Of a stretch of 6,347 nt of DNA, positions 1 to 6,041 are shown piece by piece (the first letter of the stretch is position 1; each line of letters starts with the position of its first letter). Source of the DNA: Roseiarcus sp031367195 (GTDB lineage: Bacteria; Pseudomonadota; Alphaproteobacteria; Rhizobiales; Beijerinckiaceae); the NCBI GenBank assembly GCA_031367195.1, contig JANLPL010000038.1, positions 1-6,347 of the forward strand, in the 5' to 3' direction. A program made the translations under genes and the position numbers. Under the pieces are notes generated by a model, which had not been told where the DNA came from, made no database searches, and saw only the letters and a list, made by a program, of their open reading frames with translations.

Positions 1-1681
1 GCAGCTCCGCAAACTCCTCGATTCTGAATTCGCCCGTCGCCCGCTCGCCCGCCTTGGCCAGATCGGCCTCGCGCCCGCGCAACTCGACGCGGCGGATTTT
101 TCCCGAGATCGTCTTGGGCAGCTCCGCGAACTCGATCCGCCGCACGCGCTTGTAGGGCGCGAGCCGCGTATCGAGGAATTTGAAGATGTCGAGCGCGGTG
201 GCGCGATCCGGCGCATGGCCTTCCGCCAGCGCGACGAAAGCCTTGGCGACCGTCAATCGCGCCGGGTCGGGCGCGGGGACCACCGCCGCCTCGGCGACGG
301 CGGGGTGCTCGATCAGCGCGCTTTCCAGTTCGAACGGGCGGAGCCGGTAATCGCTGGATTTGAACACGTCGTCGGCGCGCCCGACATAGGTGATGAAGCC
401 GGCGGCGTCGCGCGCGGCGACGTCGCCGGTGCGATAATAGGCGCCTTCGACCGGGCGCAGCGTCCCGTCATCGTCCTGATAACCCCGCATCAATCCGACC
501 GGGCGCGGGTTGAGCGGAATGGCGATTTCGCCCTCGTCCGCCTCCAGCCCGTCAACGTCGAGCAGCACGACGCGGTAGCCCGGCAGCGGCCGGCCCATCG
601 CGCCGGCGACGATGCGCTGGCCGACCGCATTGCCGACCATCATCGTCGTCTCGGTCTGGCCGTAGGAATCGCGCAACGGCAGTCCCCAGGCGTGCCGCAC
701 GCGCTCGATCACTTCCGGATTGAGCGGCTCGCCGGCCGAATTAAGTTCGCGTAAGGAGGTGCGCCAGTCTTCGAGCGGCAGTTGCACCAACTGGCGCCAC
801 ACCGTGGGCGGCGCGCAGAACGAGGTCGCCTGATGCGTCACCAGATCGTCGAGCGTGGCGCGCGCGTCGAACCTCTTGTCGAGCGCCAGGATGCAGGCGC
901 CGGCGTTCCAGGGCGCGAAAAAATTCGACCACGCGTGTTTCGCCCAGCCGGGCGAGGAAATGTTGAGATGCGCGTCGCCGGGCTTCAAACCCAGCCCGAA
1001 CATGGTCGAGAGATGGCCGACGGGATAGCTGGTGTGGCTGTGCATCACCAGTTTTGGCCGCGCCGTCGTGCCGGAGGTGAAATAGAGCAGCAGCGGATCG
1101 TCCGCCCCGGTCACGCCATCGGCGGCGAAATTCGGCGAGGCCGCCAGCAGCTCGGCGAAATCGCGCCAGCCTGGCGGCGGCTCGCCACGCCCGGCGATCC
1201 GCACCACCTCCGCCGGCAGATCCACGAAGCGGTCGGCGAGCCCGGCCTCCGCGATTACGAACCGCGCCCGGCCGCGCGTGATGCGGTCGGCGATGTCGGA
1301 GCCGGTCAGCAAGGTCGTGGCGGGGATCACCACCATTCCGAGCTTCATCGCCGCCAGCGAGGCAATCCACAAGGCCGGCGCATTGCCGAGCATCAGCAAC
1401 AGCCGGTCGCCGCGCCTGGCGCCGAGCGCGCGCAGGCCGTTCGCCACGCGGGACGAGGCGTGGGACAATTCCGCAAACGTCAGCGTCTGCACTTCCGCGC
1501 CCAGCACCTTCAACGCTGTCTTGCGCCCGTTGTCGCCCTTGGCGAGTTCGGCGTCGAACCAGTCGAGCGCCCAGTTGAACCGCTTCAGCCCCGGCCATTG
1601 GAAGCCGGAGCGGGCGAATTCGTAGTTGTCGCGCAGAGCCAGCAGGAGGTCGCGCGCGGATTTGAAGGTGGCGGTGGGCAT
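1..1681 (-). CDS. AMP-forming acyl-CoA synthetase (ANL superfamily, MACS-like), 3' end cut by window edge
   Basis: One open minus-strand frame of 560 codons runs from ATG 1681-1679 to the window edge. ANL enzymes activate a carboxylic acid with ATP to an acyl-adenylate and then transfer it to CoA, normally in the cytosol. Seen motifs: phosphate-binding loop S203-G-T-T-A-R-P-K210, adenine/Mg motif Y340-G-Q-T-E344, ribose-binding D420 in YRTGD, the hinge and A8 region G434-R-A-D-D-V-F-K441 followed by S-S-D-Y-R, and the A10 lysine K528 in SGKIRR. The N-terminal AMP-binding domain spans roughly 60-425 and the C-terminal lid 430-540. The last visible residues (GEFRIEEFAEL) resemble the usual family C-terminus, so only a few residues should be missing. 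The loop has Ala where many relatives have Gly (SGTTG), and A8 has D-Y-R for G-Y-R. I believe both are shared by a proteobacterial subfamily. The start follows the DUF427 stop by one base (TGA-C-ATG) with no clear Shine-Dalgarno, which suggests translational coupling. The acyl substrate cannot be told from sequence; medium-chain or aromatic acids are possible. Confidence 0.93.
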   Translation of the reverse strand, partial: MPTATFKSARDLLLALRDNYEFARSGFQWPGLKRFNWALDWFDAELAKGDNGRKTALKVLGAEVQTLTFAELSHASSRVANGLRALGARRGDRLLLMLGNAPALWIASLAAMKLGMVVIPATTLLTGSDIADRITRGRARFVIAEAGLADRFVDLPAEVVRIAGRGEPPPGWRDFAELLAASPNFAADGVTGADDPLLLYFTSGTTARPKLVMHSHTSYPVGHLSTMFGLGLKPGDAHLNISSPGWAKHAWSNFFAPWNAGACILALDKRFDARATLDDLVTHQATSFCAPPTVWRQLVQLPLEDWRTSLRELNSAGEPLNPEVIERVRHAWGLPLRDSYGQTETTMMVGNAVGQRIVAGAMGRPLPGYRVVLLDVDGLEADEGEIAIPLNPRPVGLMRGYQDDDGTLRPVEGAYYRTGDVAARDAAGFITYVGRADDVFKSSDYRLRPFELESALIEHPAVAEAAVVPAPDPARLTVAKAFVALAEGHAPDRATALDIFKFLDTRLAPYKRVRRIEFAELPKTISGKIRRVELRGREADLAKAGERATGEFRIEEFAEL

Positions 1682-1682
1682 G

Positions 1683-2021
1683 TCAGGCGCGCACAATCTC
1701 GACTTTGTCGGGATAGAAGGCGAGCCGTCCTGTGATCGCTTCGACATCAGCTATCGGCGTCTCGTAGCTCCACACCGCGTTGTCCACCCGTCCGTCCTCG
1801 TCGTTAAGATGAAAATAGCTCGCCAAGCCCTTGTGTGGACAGGTGGTGTGATGGTCGCTCGGCTCGAAGAAGAACATGTCCGCATCTTCGCGCGTAAAGT
1901 AAAGCACCGGCGGGTAGGAGCCCTCGCGCAATTCCACGGCCTGGGTTGTGTCGACCAGCGCGCGGCCGCGCCAGCGGACAACAACGCGGCCCGTGACGGG
2001 GACAATCTCGATTTTGGGCAT
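1683..2021 (-). CDS. DUF427 (NTP_transf_9, PF04248) family protein
   Basis: This is a 112-residue small soluble protein, typical for single-domain DUF427 members. Family signatures seen are YPPVLYFTREDADMFF at about 36-51, C61-P-H-K-G65 followed by A-S-Y, W84-S-Y-E-T-P89, and A101-F-Y near the end. No signal peptide or membrane segment is visible. The biochemical role of the family is not established, and the Pfam transferase name should not be read as a function. The frame stays open upstream to an ATG at 2156, but I chose ATG 2021-2019. The protein then begins MPKIEIVP, right before the conserved domain, and GGGAG lies 8 nt upstream. The longer start would overlap the divergent VOC gene and add 45 unconserved-looking residues. 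It is followed directly by the acyl-CoA synthetase, so the two probably form an operon. A link between DUF427 and acyl-CoA metabolism is inference from adjacency only. Confidence 0.88.
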   Translation of the reverse strand: MPKIEIVPVTGRVVVRWRGRALVDTTQAVELREGSYPPVLYFTREDADMFFFEPSDHHTTCPHKGLASYFHLNDEDGRVDNAVWSYETPIADVEAITGRLAFYPDKVEIVRA

Positions 2022-2029
2022 GAGCGCGG

Positions 2030-2034
2030 CTCCC
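2030..2034 (-). promoter_or_regulatory. Ribosome binding site deciding the DUF427 start
   Basis: On the minus strand GGGAG lies 8 nt before ATG 2021-2019. No comparable site precedes the alternative upstream ATG at 2156, so this supports the shorter 112-residue protein. Confidence 0.6.
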
Positions 2035-2134
2035 GGCGGCGGGCGCACTCCCTGCCACGCGAAGCCGGCGAAGTCGAGGCCCGCTCCATCGCCCAAGGCG
2101 AATAGCGTGATAGGGAAACCCCGCCCACACCAAC

Positions 2135-2138
2135 GGAG
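2135..2138 (+). promoter_or_regulatory. Ribosome binding site of the VOC gene
   Basis: GGAG (within CGGAGA) lies 7 nt before ATG 2146-2148. It fixes the start at the conserved MRFTPHLYF and argues against the in-frame extension back to 1948, which would cross the whole spacer and the divergent gene's start. Confidence 0.65.
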
Positions 2139-2145
2139 ACCGCAG

Positions 2146-2550
2146 ATGCGATTCACGCCGCATCTCTATTTCAAAGGCGATTGGGAAGCCGCGTTGAGGC
2201 ACTACGCCACATGCGGTCTGGGCGAGATCAAGGAGTTGCGGCGCTACGCGAATACCCCGGTGGCCGAGCGCGACGGCGGCGCGTGGCGCGAGAAAGTGCT
2301 GCACTCGGTTTTCGCAGGGCCGAACCTTCGGCTTTGCGCCTCGGATGGCGCCGATTCGGAGCCGATGAAAGGCTGCGCCCTGCTCCTCGAAATCGACGAC
2401 CCCACCGAGGCCGCCGCGCAGTTCGCAAGGCTCAGCGACGGCGGACGCATCACGGTGGACTTCAAGCTACAATTCTGTGGCCACCATTACGGCAATTTCA
2501 CCGATAGATACGGCGTGCAATGGGCGATCGACTGCCCGGCCGCCGGTTGA
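2146..2550 (+). CDS. VOC-superfamily protein, PhnB / 3-demethylubiquinone methyltransferase-like fold
   Basis: This 134-residue protein has the usual length for single-chain PhnB-like members of the vicinal-oxygen-chelate (glyoxalase/bleomycin-resistance) fold. It opens with PHLYFKGDWEAALRHYATCG (residues 5-24), the family's PYL-F-G--EEAL-FY pattern. H53 sits in VLHSVF, where relatives have a metal- or substrate-facing His. A DPTEAAAQFARLSDGG helix-turn follows (85-100), then the C-terminal signature G112-H-H-Y-G116 / D120-R-Y-G-V-Q-W126. Relatives usually have W-G--YG, and here Cys111 replaces the Trp. The annotation '3-demethylubiquinone-9 3-methyltransferase' often attached to this family is a historical misnomer, so I assign no reaction. 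Enzymatic, metal-binding or small-molecule-binding roles are all possible. The gene is divergent from the DUF427/acyl-CoA synthetase pair and convergent with der, so it is probably its own transcription unit. Confidence 0.88.
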   Translation: MRFTPHLYFKGDWEAALRHYATCGLGEIKELRRYANTPVAERDGGAWREKVLHSVFAGPNLRLCASDGADSEPMKGCALLLEIDDPTEAAAQFARLSDGGRITVDFKLQFCGHHYGNFTDRYGVQWAIDCPAAG

Positions 2551-2562
2551 GCGCCCCGCTCA
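2548..2562. other. Palindrome spanning the two convergent stop codons
   Basis: TGAGCG-CCC-CGCTCA is a perfect 6-bp inverted repeat with a 3-nt loop. Its left arm starts with the VOC stop TGA and its right arm ends with the complement of the der stop TGA. No T-run follows on either strand, so a classical intrinsic terminator is not supported. It may give modest 3'-end folding for both messages, or be coincidental. Confidence 0.4.
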
Positions 2563-3993
2563 CGATTTCCGCGAGCCCTTACCCACATAGGGATTCTCGC
2601 TCCCGCCCCGCATCGAAAGCCGGATCGGCACGCCCTGCAACTTAAACGTCTCGCGCAAGCCGTTGATGAGGAACCGCTTGTAGCTCTCCGGGATCGAATC
2701 GACCTGATTGCCGAACAGTACGAAAAACGGCGGCCGCGCTTTCGGTTGCGTCATGTAGCGGATTTTCACCCGCCGGCCCGACACCGCAGGCGGCGGCGTC
2801 GCGTCGATCACCGGCGCCAGCCAGCGATTGAGCCGGCCGGTGGAGATGCGTTTGTTCCAGGTCTCGTGGGTCTGGAACACCGCCTCCATCAGCTTGTCGA
2901 GATGCGCGCCGGTCAGGCCCGACAGCGGGATCACCCGCGCGCCGCGCAGTTGCGGCAGCAGCCGGTCGGCTTCGGCGCGCAGGGTCTGCGCGGCGAGGCT
3001 CTTGTTCTCGACCAGATCCCATTTGTTGAGGCCGAACACCACCGCCCGGCCCTCGCGCTCGGCGAGATCCGCCAGCGTCAGGTCCTGTTTCTCGAACGGG
3101 ATCGTCGCGTCGAGCAGCAGGATCACGACTTCCGCGAAGCGCACCGCCCGCAAGGCGTCGGCGACGGCGAGCTTTTCGAGCTTGCCCACCACGCGCGCCT
3201 TGCGCCGCAACCCCGCCGTGTCGAACAGCTTTAGCTCGCGCTCGCCCCAGCGCGCGCTCAACTCGATGGAATCGCGCGTCAGACCGGGCTCGGGGCCGGT
3301 CAGCAGGCGATCTTCGCCGAAAATGCGGTTCAGCAGCGTCGATTTGCCGGCGTTGGGGCGCCCGAGCACGGCGATGCGAATCGGCTTGGTCGGATCGACC
3401 GGCGGGCCGTCCTCGTCCTCGGCGAGTTCGGGCTCCGCCTCCTCGTCTTGCCGCTCGTCCTGCGCGGAGGCCGGCAACACCGCGCGCAGCGCCTCGTAGA
3501 GGTCGGACGTGCCTTCGCCATGCTCGGAGGAAATCGGGATCGGCTCGCCCAGGCCCAGTTCGTAGGCGTCGAGCACGCCGCCGCGCCCGGCCGACCCCTC
3601 CGCCTTGTTGGCGAGCAGCAGGATCGGCTTGTCGATCCGGCGGAGCGCCTGCGCGAAATGGCGGTCGGCGCCGGTCACCCCGACGCGGGCGTCGAACATG
3701 AACAGCACCGCGTCGCAATCCGCCAGCGCCACCTCGGTCTGCGCGCGCATCCGCCCGGCGAGAGAGGCCGGATCGCCCTCCTCCAGCCCGGCGGTGTCGA
3801 TGATGGTGAAGCTCAGCGAACCCAGATGCGCCTCGCCCTCGCGGCGATCGCGCGTGACGCCGGGCTGGTCGTCCACCAGCGCGAGTTTCTGGCCGACGAG
3901 CCGGTTGAACAGTGTCGATTTGCCGACATTGGGCCGGCCTATGATGGCGACTTTCGGGGTCAAGGCTTTCGGGGTCAAGGCTTGCGGGCTCAA
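2560..3993 (-). CDS. der: Ribosome biogenesis GTPase Der (EngA)
   Basis: Der is a two-GTPase-domain protein that helps mature the 50S ribosomal subunit and is generally essential. From the TTG at 3993 it has 477 residues, within the family range. G domain 1 has G19-RPNVGKS-26, switch T47, D66-T-A-G69 and N129-K-A-E132. E replaces the textbook D of NKxD, as I believe is common in alphaproteobacteria. An acidic linker (about 178-196) follows. G domain 2 has G211-RPNAGKS-218, T239, D258-T-A-G261 and N323-K-W-D326. A KH-like RNA-binding domain (about 370-465) ends in a basic tail (GKGSRKS). The start is uncertain: the frame is open to an ATG at 4110, but that would overlap the upstream gene by about 120 bp. 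TTG 3993-3991 shares TTGA with the upstream stop, and TTG 3978 or 3963 (472 or 467 residues) lie in repeat copies. The shortest, MTPKVAIIG, best matches typical Der N-termini. No Shine-Dalgarno is evident, so coupling to the upstream gene is likely. Confidence 0.97.
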   Translation of the reverse strand: MSPQALTPKALTPKVAIIGRPNVGKSTLFNRLVGQKLALVDDQPGVTRDRREGEAHLGSLSFTIIDTAGLEEGDPASLAGRMRAQTEVALADCDAVLFMFDARVGVTGADRHFAQALRRIDKPILLLANKAEGSAGRGGVLDAYELGLGEPIPISSEHGEGTSDLYEALRAVLPASAQDERQDEEAEPELAEDEDGPPVDPTKPIRIAVLGRPNAGKSTLLNRIFGEDRLLTGPEPGLTRDSIELSARWGERELKLFDTAGLRRKARVVGKLEKLAVADALRAVRFAEVVILLLDATIPFEKQDLTLADLAEREGRAVVFGLNKWDLVENKSLAAQTLRAEADRLLPQLRGARVIPLSGLTGAHLDKLMEAVFQTHETWNKRISTGRLNRWLAPVIDATPPPAVSGRRVKIRYMTQPKARPPFFVLFGNQVDSIPESYKRFLINGLRETFKLQGVPIRLSMRGGSENPYVGKGSRKS

Positions 3994-3995
3994 GG
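3951..3995. repeat. Three tandem 15-bp units at the der 5' end
   Basis: Units at 3951-3965 and 3966-3980 are identical (ctttcggggtcaagg on the plus strand). The unit at 3981-3995 differs at 2 of 15 bases. Read on the minus strand, each unit holds TTGA with an in-frame TTG and codes for L-T-P-K-A or L-S-P-Q-A. The stop of the TPR gene uses the TGA of the 3981-3995 unit. Confidence 0.9.
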
Positions 3996-4643
3996 TCTTG
4001 GCGACTGCGAGGCGACGAGGCCCAGCAGCCCCTGCGCGGTCTGCCGGTCGGCCTGCGGCGCCTGAGCGTCGCCCATCACCTGCTCCAGCCTTTTGTTCGC
4101 GCCCGGCCAATCCTTGGCCGCTATCGCCAGCGAAGCCAGCGCCAGCGCCGCCGTGCTGCGAAAGGGGGAAGTCGTCGCAAGCTGGTCGAGCGCGGCGCGG
4201 GCGGCGTCGGTCTCGCCGATATTGAGCCGCGCCAGCGCCGCGCGCAGTTTCGCCGTGTCGCGCAGCAGGGAATCGAGCGAGCCGTCGGCGGCGAGCGCGT
4301 CATAGGCGGTCACGCCCGCTTTTGCGTCCTTCTTCAGCGTCAGCCCCGCCTCGACGAAGCGGCTGAGATTGGCGTAGCCGCGCGGGGCCTCCCGTTGCAG
4401 CTTGTCAAGCGCGGCGAGCGCCTCATCCGGCTTGCCGCTGGCGTCAAGCCGCAAGGCGGTCTGGAACGCCGCGCCGGCGGCCTCGCGCGCCTGCGTCTCG
4501 CGATATTGCCAGAAGCGATAGCCCGCCGTCGCCAGCACCACCACAATGGCGGCGGCGAGGATGTAATTCTGGTATTTGGTCCAGAATTCGAGCGCTTTGT
4601 CGCGCCGGACCTCCTCGTCGACTTCCTGGAAAATATCGCTCAT
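3990..4643 (-). CDS. YfgM-like inner-membrane TPR protein (TPR_21 / DUF2133-type)
   Basis: The 217-residue protein has an N-terminal cytoplasmic stretch MSDIFQEVDEEVRRD and one membrane segment at about 27-42 (YILAAAIVVVLATAGY). A helical, Ala/Leu-rich periplasmic part follows (about 46-217), with TPR-like helix pairs such as PDEALAALDKLQ and DAARAALDQLA. The layout matches YfgM, which in E. coli binds the SecYEG translocon and periplasmic chaperones; assignment to the alphaproteobacterial branch is by resemblance. An earlier in-frame ATG at 4661 would add MDASNT. I prefer 4643 because relatives start at MSDIF, but neither start has a strong Shine-Dalgarno. The stop overlaps the first possible der start as TTGA. 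In E. coli and many alphaproteobacteria bamB lies between yfgM and der; here it does not. The asd stop lies 64 bp upstream on the same strand, so asd-TPR-der may be one transcript. Confidence 0.88.
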   Translation of the reverse strand: MSDIFQEVDEEVRRDKALEFWTKYQNYILAAAIVVVLATAGYRFWQYRETQAREAAGAAFQTALRLDASGKPDEALAALDKLQREAPRGYANLSRFVEAGLTLKKDAKAGVTAYDALAADGSLDSLLRDTAKLRAALARLNIGETDAARAALDQLATTSPFRSTAALALASLAIAAKDWPGANKRLEQVMGDAQAPQADRQTAQGLLGLVASQSPRP

Positions 4644-4672
4644 CGTATTCGACGCATCCATTAGACAGACGC

Positions 4673-4690
4673 CGCCCCTATCATGGGGCG
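4673..4690. other. GC-rich hairpin in the asd-TPR gene gap
   Basis: CGCCCC (4673-4678) and GGGGCG (4685-4690) form a perfect 6-bp inverted repeat with a 6-nt loop, 17 bp after the asd stop. No T-run follows in the direction of transcription, so complete termination is unlikely. It could act as a processing or attenuation structure in an asd-TPR-der transcript, or protect the asd 3' end. Confidence 0.35.
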
Positions 4691-4707
4691 CGCGTCGTGG
4701 CGAGACT

Positions 4708-5745
4708 TCAAGCCGCCGCCCGTTTCGGCTTCAGCCAGCCGCGATTGACGAGCACTTCGGCGATCTGCACCGCGTTGAGCGCGGCGCCCTTGCGCAGATT
4801 GTCGGAGACGCACCAGAAGTTGAGGCCGTTGTCGATCGTCGGGTCTTCGCGGATGCGGCTGATATAGGTCGCGTCCTCGCCCGCCGCCTCGTGCGGCGTG
4901 ATGTAGCCGCCGGGCTCGCGGCGGTCGATCACCAGACAACCCGGCGCCTCGCGCAATATTTCACGCGCCTCGTCGGCGCTGATCGGATTCTCGAACTCGA
5001 CATTGACCGATTCCGCATGGCTGATGAACACGGGCACGCGCACGCACGTCGCCGTCAACTTGATCTTGGGATCGAGGATCTTCTTGGTCTCGGCCATCAT
5101 CTTCCACTCTTCCTTGGTCGAGCCGTCCTCCATGAAGTCGTCGATCTGGGGAATAAGGTTGAAGGCGATCCGCTTGGGGAACTTCTTCGGCTCGACCGGG
5201 TCGTTCACGAAGATGGCGCGGGTCTGCTGGAACAATTCGTCCATCGCGTCCTTGCCAGCGCCGGAGACGGATTGATAGGTCGAGACCACCACCCGCTTGA
5301 TCCTGGCGTGATCGTGCAGCGGCTTCAGCGCGACGACGAGCTGCGCGGTCGAGCAATTCGGGTTGGCGATGATATTCTTCTTCCGAAAACCCTTGGCGGC
5401 CTCGGCGTTCACTTCCGGCACCACCAGCGGCACGTCGGGGTCCATGCGCCAGGTCGAGGAATTGTCGATCACCAGGCAACCCTGCGCAGCGATCCGGGGT
5501 GACCATTCTTTCGAGATCGCGCCGCCGGCCGACATCAGGCAGATGTCGGTGTCGGAGAAATTGTAATGGTCGAGCGCCTTGCACTTCAGCGTGCGGTCGC
5601 CAAACGAGACTTCGCGGCCGATGGAATGGGTGGAGGCGAGCGCGACCAGTTCCGAAACGGGAAACCGCCGCTCGGCGAGAATGGCGAGCATTTCGCGCCC
5701 GACATTGCCGGTGGCGCCGACGATGGCGACCTTGAAGCCTGACAT
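4708..5745 (-). CDS. asd: Aspartate-semialdehyde dehydrogenase
   Basis: Asd catalyses NADPH-dependent reduction of L-aspartyl-4-phosphate to L-aspartate 4-semialdehyde in the cytosol. This is the branch point to lysine and diaminopimelate (cell wall), threonine and methionine. The 345 residues match the usual length. Seen: Rossmann dinucleotide loop G10-A-T-G-N-V-G16, S38-T-H near the NADP phosphate site, I93-D-N-S-S-T-W-R100 phosphate-binding region, catalytic C131 in N128-P-N-C-S-T, Q158 in STYQSVSGAGK, and R236/H243 in RVPVFISHAES, where His is the acid-base residue. The C-terminal NLRKGAALNAVQIAE is also typical. The start ATG 5745-5743 follows AAGAGG by 6 nt. The gene is probably first in a minus-strand run with the TPR gene and der. 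Its roughly 180-nt leader is structured (see separate entries). No lysine or SAM riboswitch is recognised. Confidence 0.98.
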   Translation of the reverse strand: MSGFKVAIVGATGNVGREMLAILAERRFPVSELVALASTHSIGREVSFGDRTLKCKALDHYNFSDTDICLMSAGGAISKEWSPRIAAQGCLVIDNSSTWRMDPDVPLVVPEVNAEAAKGFRKKNIIANPNCSTAQLVVALKPLHDHARIKRVVVSTYQSVSGAGKDAMDELFQQTRAIFVNDPVEPKKFPKRIAFNLIPQIDDFMEDGSTKEEWKMMAETKKILDPKIKLTATCVRVPVFISHAESVNVEFENPISADEAREILREAPGCLVIDRREPGGYITPHEAAGEDATYISRIREDPTIDNGLNFWCVSDNLRKGAALNAVQIAEVLVNRGWLKPKRAAA

Positions 5746-5751
5746 GGAACC

Positions 5752-5756
5752 CCTCT
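5752..5756 (-). promoter_or_regulatory. Ribosome binding site of asd
   Basis: On the minus strand AGAGG (within AAGAGGGG) lies 6 nt before ATG 5745-5743, a normal strong spacing. Confidence 0.65.
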
Positions 5757-5783
5757 TCCCCCCGTTTCAGCCCAGAACAGGCC

Positions 5784-5812
5784 TTCTCCCCCGGCGCCCC
5801 GCCGGGGGAGAA
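5784..5812. repeat. Perfect 12-bp inverted repeat with 5-nt loop in the asd leader
   Basis: TTCTCCCCCGGC (5784-5795), loop gcccc, GCCGGGGGAGAA (5801-5812). It would be a very stable hairpin in RNA of either strand. It lies 38 bp upstream of the asd start codon. Palindromes of the pattern TTCTCCCC...GGGGAGAA occur repeatedly between genes in many alphaproteobacteria, so a REP-like dispersed element is the likeliest reading. The alternative is a leader hairpin or attenuator of asd. There is no T-run for a classical terminator. Confidence 0.8.
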
Positions 5813-5843
5813 ACCGGAGCAGAGGCGCGTTTATCCGTTCGTC

Positions 5844-5859
5844 CCGCCTTTGCAGGCGG
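5844..5859 (-). other. GNRA-loop hairpin in the predicted asd leader
   Basis: In the asd-sense strand CCGCCT-GCAA-AGGCGG forms a 6-bp stem closed by a GCAA tetraloop, a stable RNA fold. On the other strand the loop is TTGC, so the structure favours the asd transcript. It lies about 100 nt before the asd start. Confidence 0.45.
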
Positions 5860-5882
5860 TCGTCGTTTTCGTCGTCGTTTTG
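5859..5882. repeat. Short direct repeat in the asd leader
   Basis: Two tandem 12-bp units, gtcgtcgttttc (5859-5870) and gtcgtcgttttg (5871-5882), match at 11 of 12 bases. In the asd sense strand this reads as alternating AAAACGACGAC. It could be a slippage product or a binding-site repeat. Confidence 0.6.
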
Positions 5883-5929
5883 ACGAAGCGCGACATCAGA
5901 CGATCCGGCGCGGGGAGTCCGCGCGGGAG

Positions 5930-5958
5930 CGGTTGGCACAAAGGGGTGTGGAAGTCAA
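5930..5958 (-). promoter_or_regulatory. Candidate sigma-70-type promoter for asd
   Basis: On the minus strand TTGACT (5958-5953) is a good -35 match. At 17 bp spacing the -10 would be CAACCG (5935-5930), which is weak, although alphaproteobacterial -10 boxes are often poor. The stretch between them includes CACACCCCTTTGTG (CACA/TGTG arms), which could be an operator. Use of this promoter would give a leader of roughly 180 nt. Confidence 0.4.
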
Positions 5959-6041
5959 CGATTTGTCGCGCCCGAGCGTAGCGCCGCAACGCGAAAATTC
6001 GCTGGACGAAACACGGGCGCGGAGTAGGTTGATAGCATCAT

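Larger units (their letters stand above)
2022..2145. promoter_or_regulatory. Divergent intergenic spacer between DUF427 and VOC genes
   Basis: This 124-bp spacer separates two divergent starts, so it should carry promoters in both directions. I see no convincing -35/-10 pair on either strand. On the minus strand TTGGTG with TATCAC 15 bp further is the nearest candidate and is poor. The only A/T-richer patch is about 2099-2120. Confidence 0.4.

Noticed and set aside
741..1598. Long minus-strand frame of 285 codons inside the acyl-CoA synthetase
   Set aside because: Arg/Ala-rich product without motifs. The frame carrying all ANL motifs is a different minus-strand frame that is open from 1681 to the edge.
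782..1735. Long plus-strand frame of 317 codons
   Set aside because: Antisense to the acyl-CoA synthetase, rich in Arg, Gln and His, no domain; a typical shadow of a high-GC gene.
2022..2156. N-terminal extension of the DUF427 protein to the ATG at 2156
   Set aside because: It would overlap the divergent VOC start, lacks a Shine-Dalgarno and adds residues outside the domain; ATG 2021 has GGGAG at good spacing.
3994..4110. N-terminal extension of Der to the ATG at 4110
   Set aside because: The extra residues are Gly/Arg/Ala-rich and lie over the conserved end of the TPR gene; Der proteins normally begin a few residues before the first GRPNVGKS.
4576..5502. Plus-strand frame of 308 codons across the asd region
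   Set aside because: Antisense to asd, which has all catalytic residues; the product is Asp/His/Arg-rich with no motif.
5784..5812. Intrinsic terminator upstream of asd
   Set aside because: The stem is strong but neither strand has a T-run after it, so it is listed as an inverted repeat.
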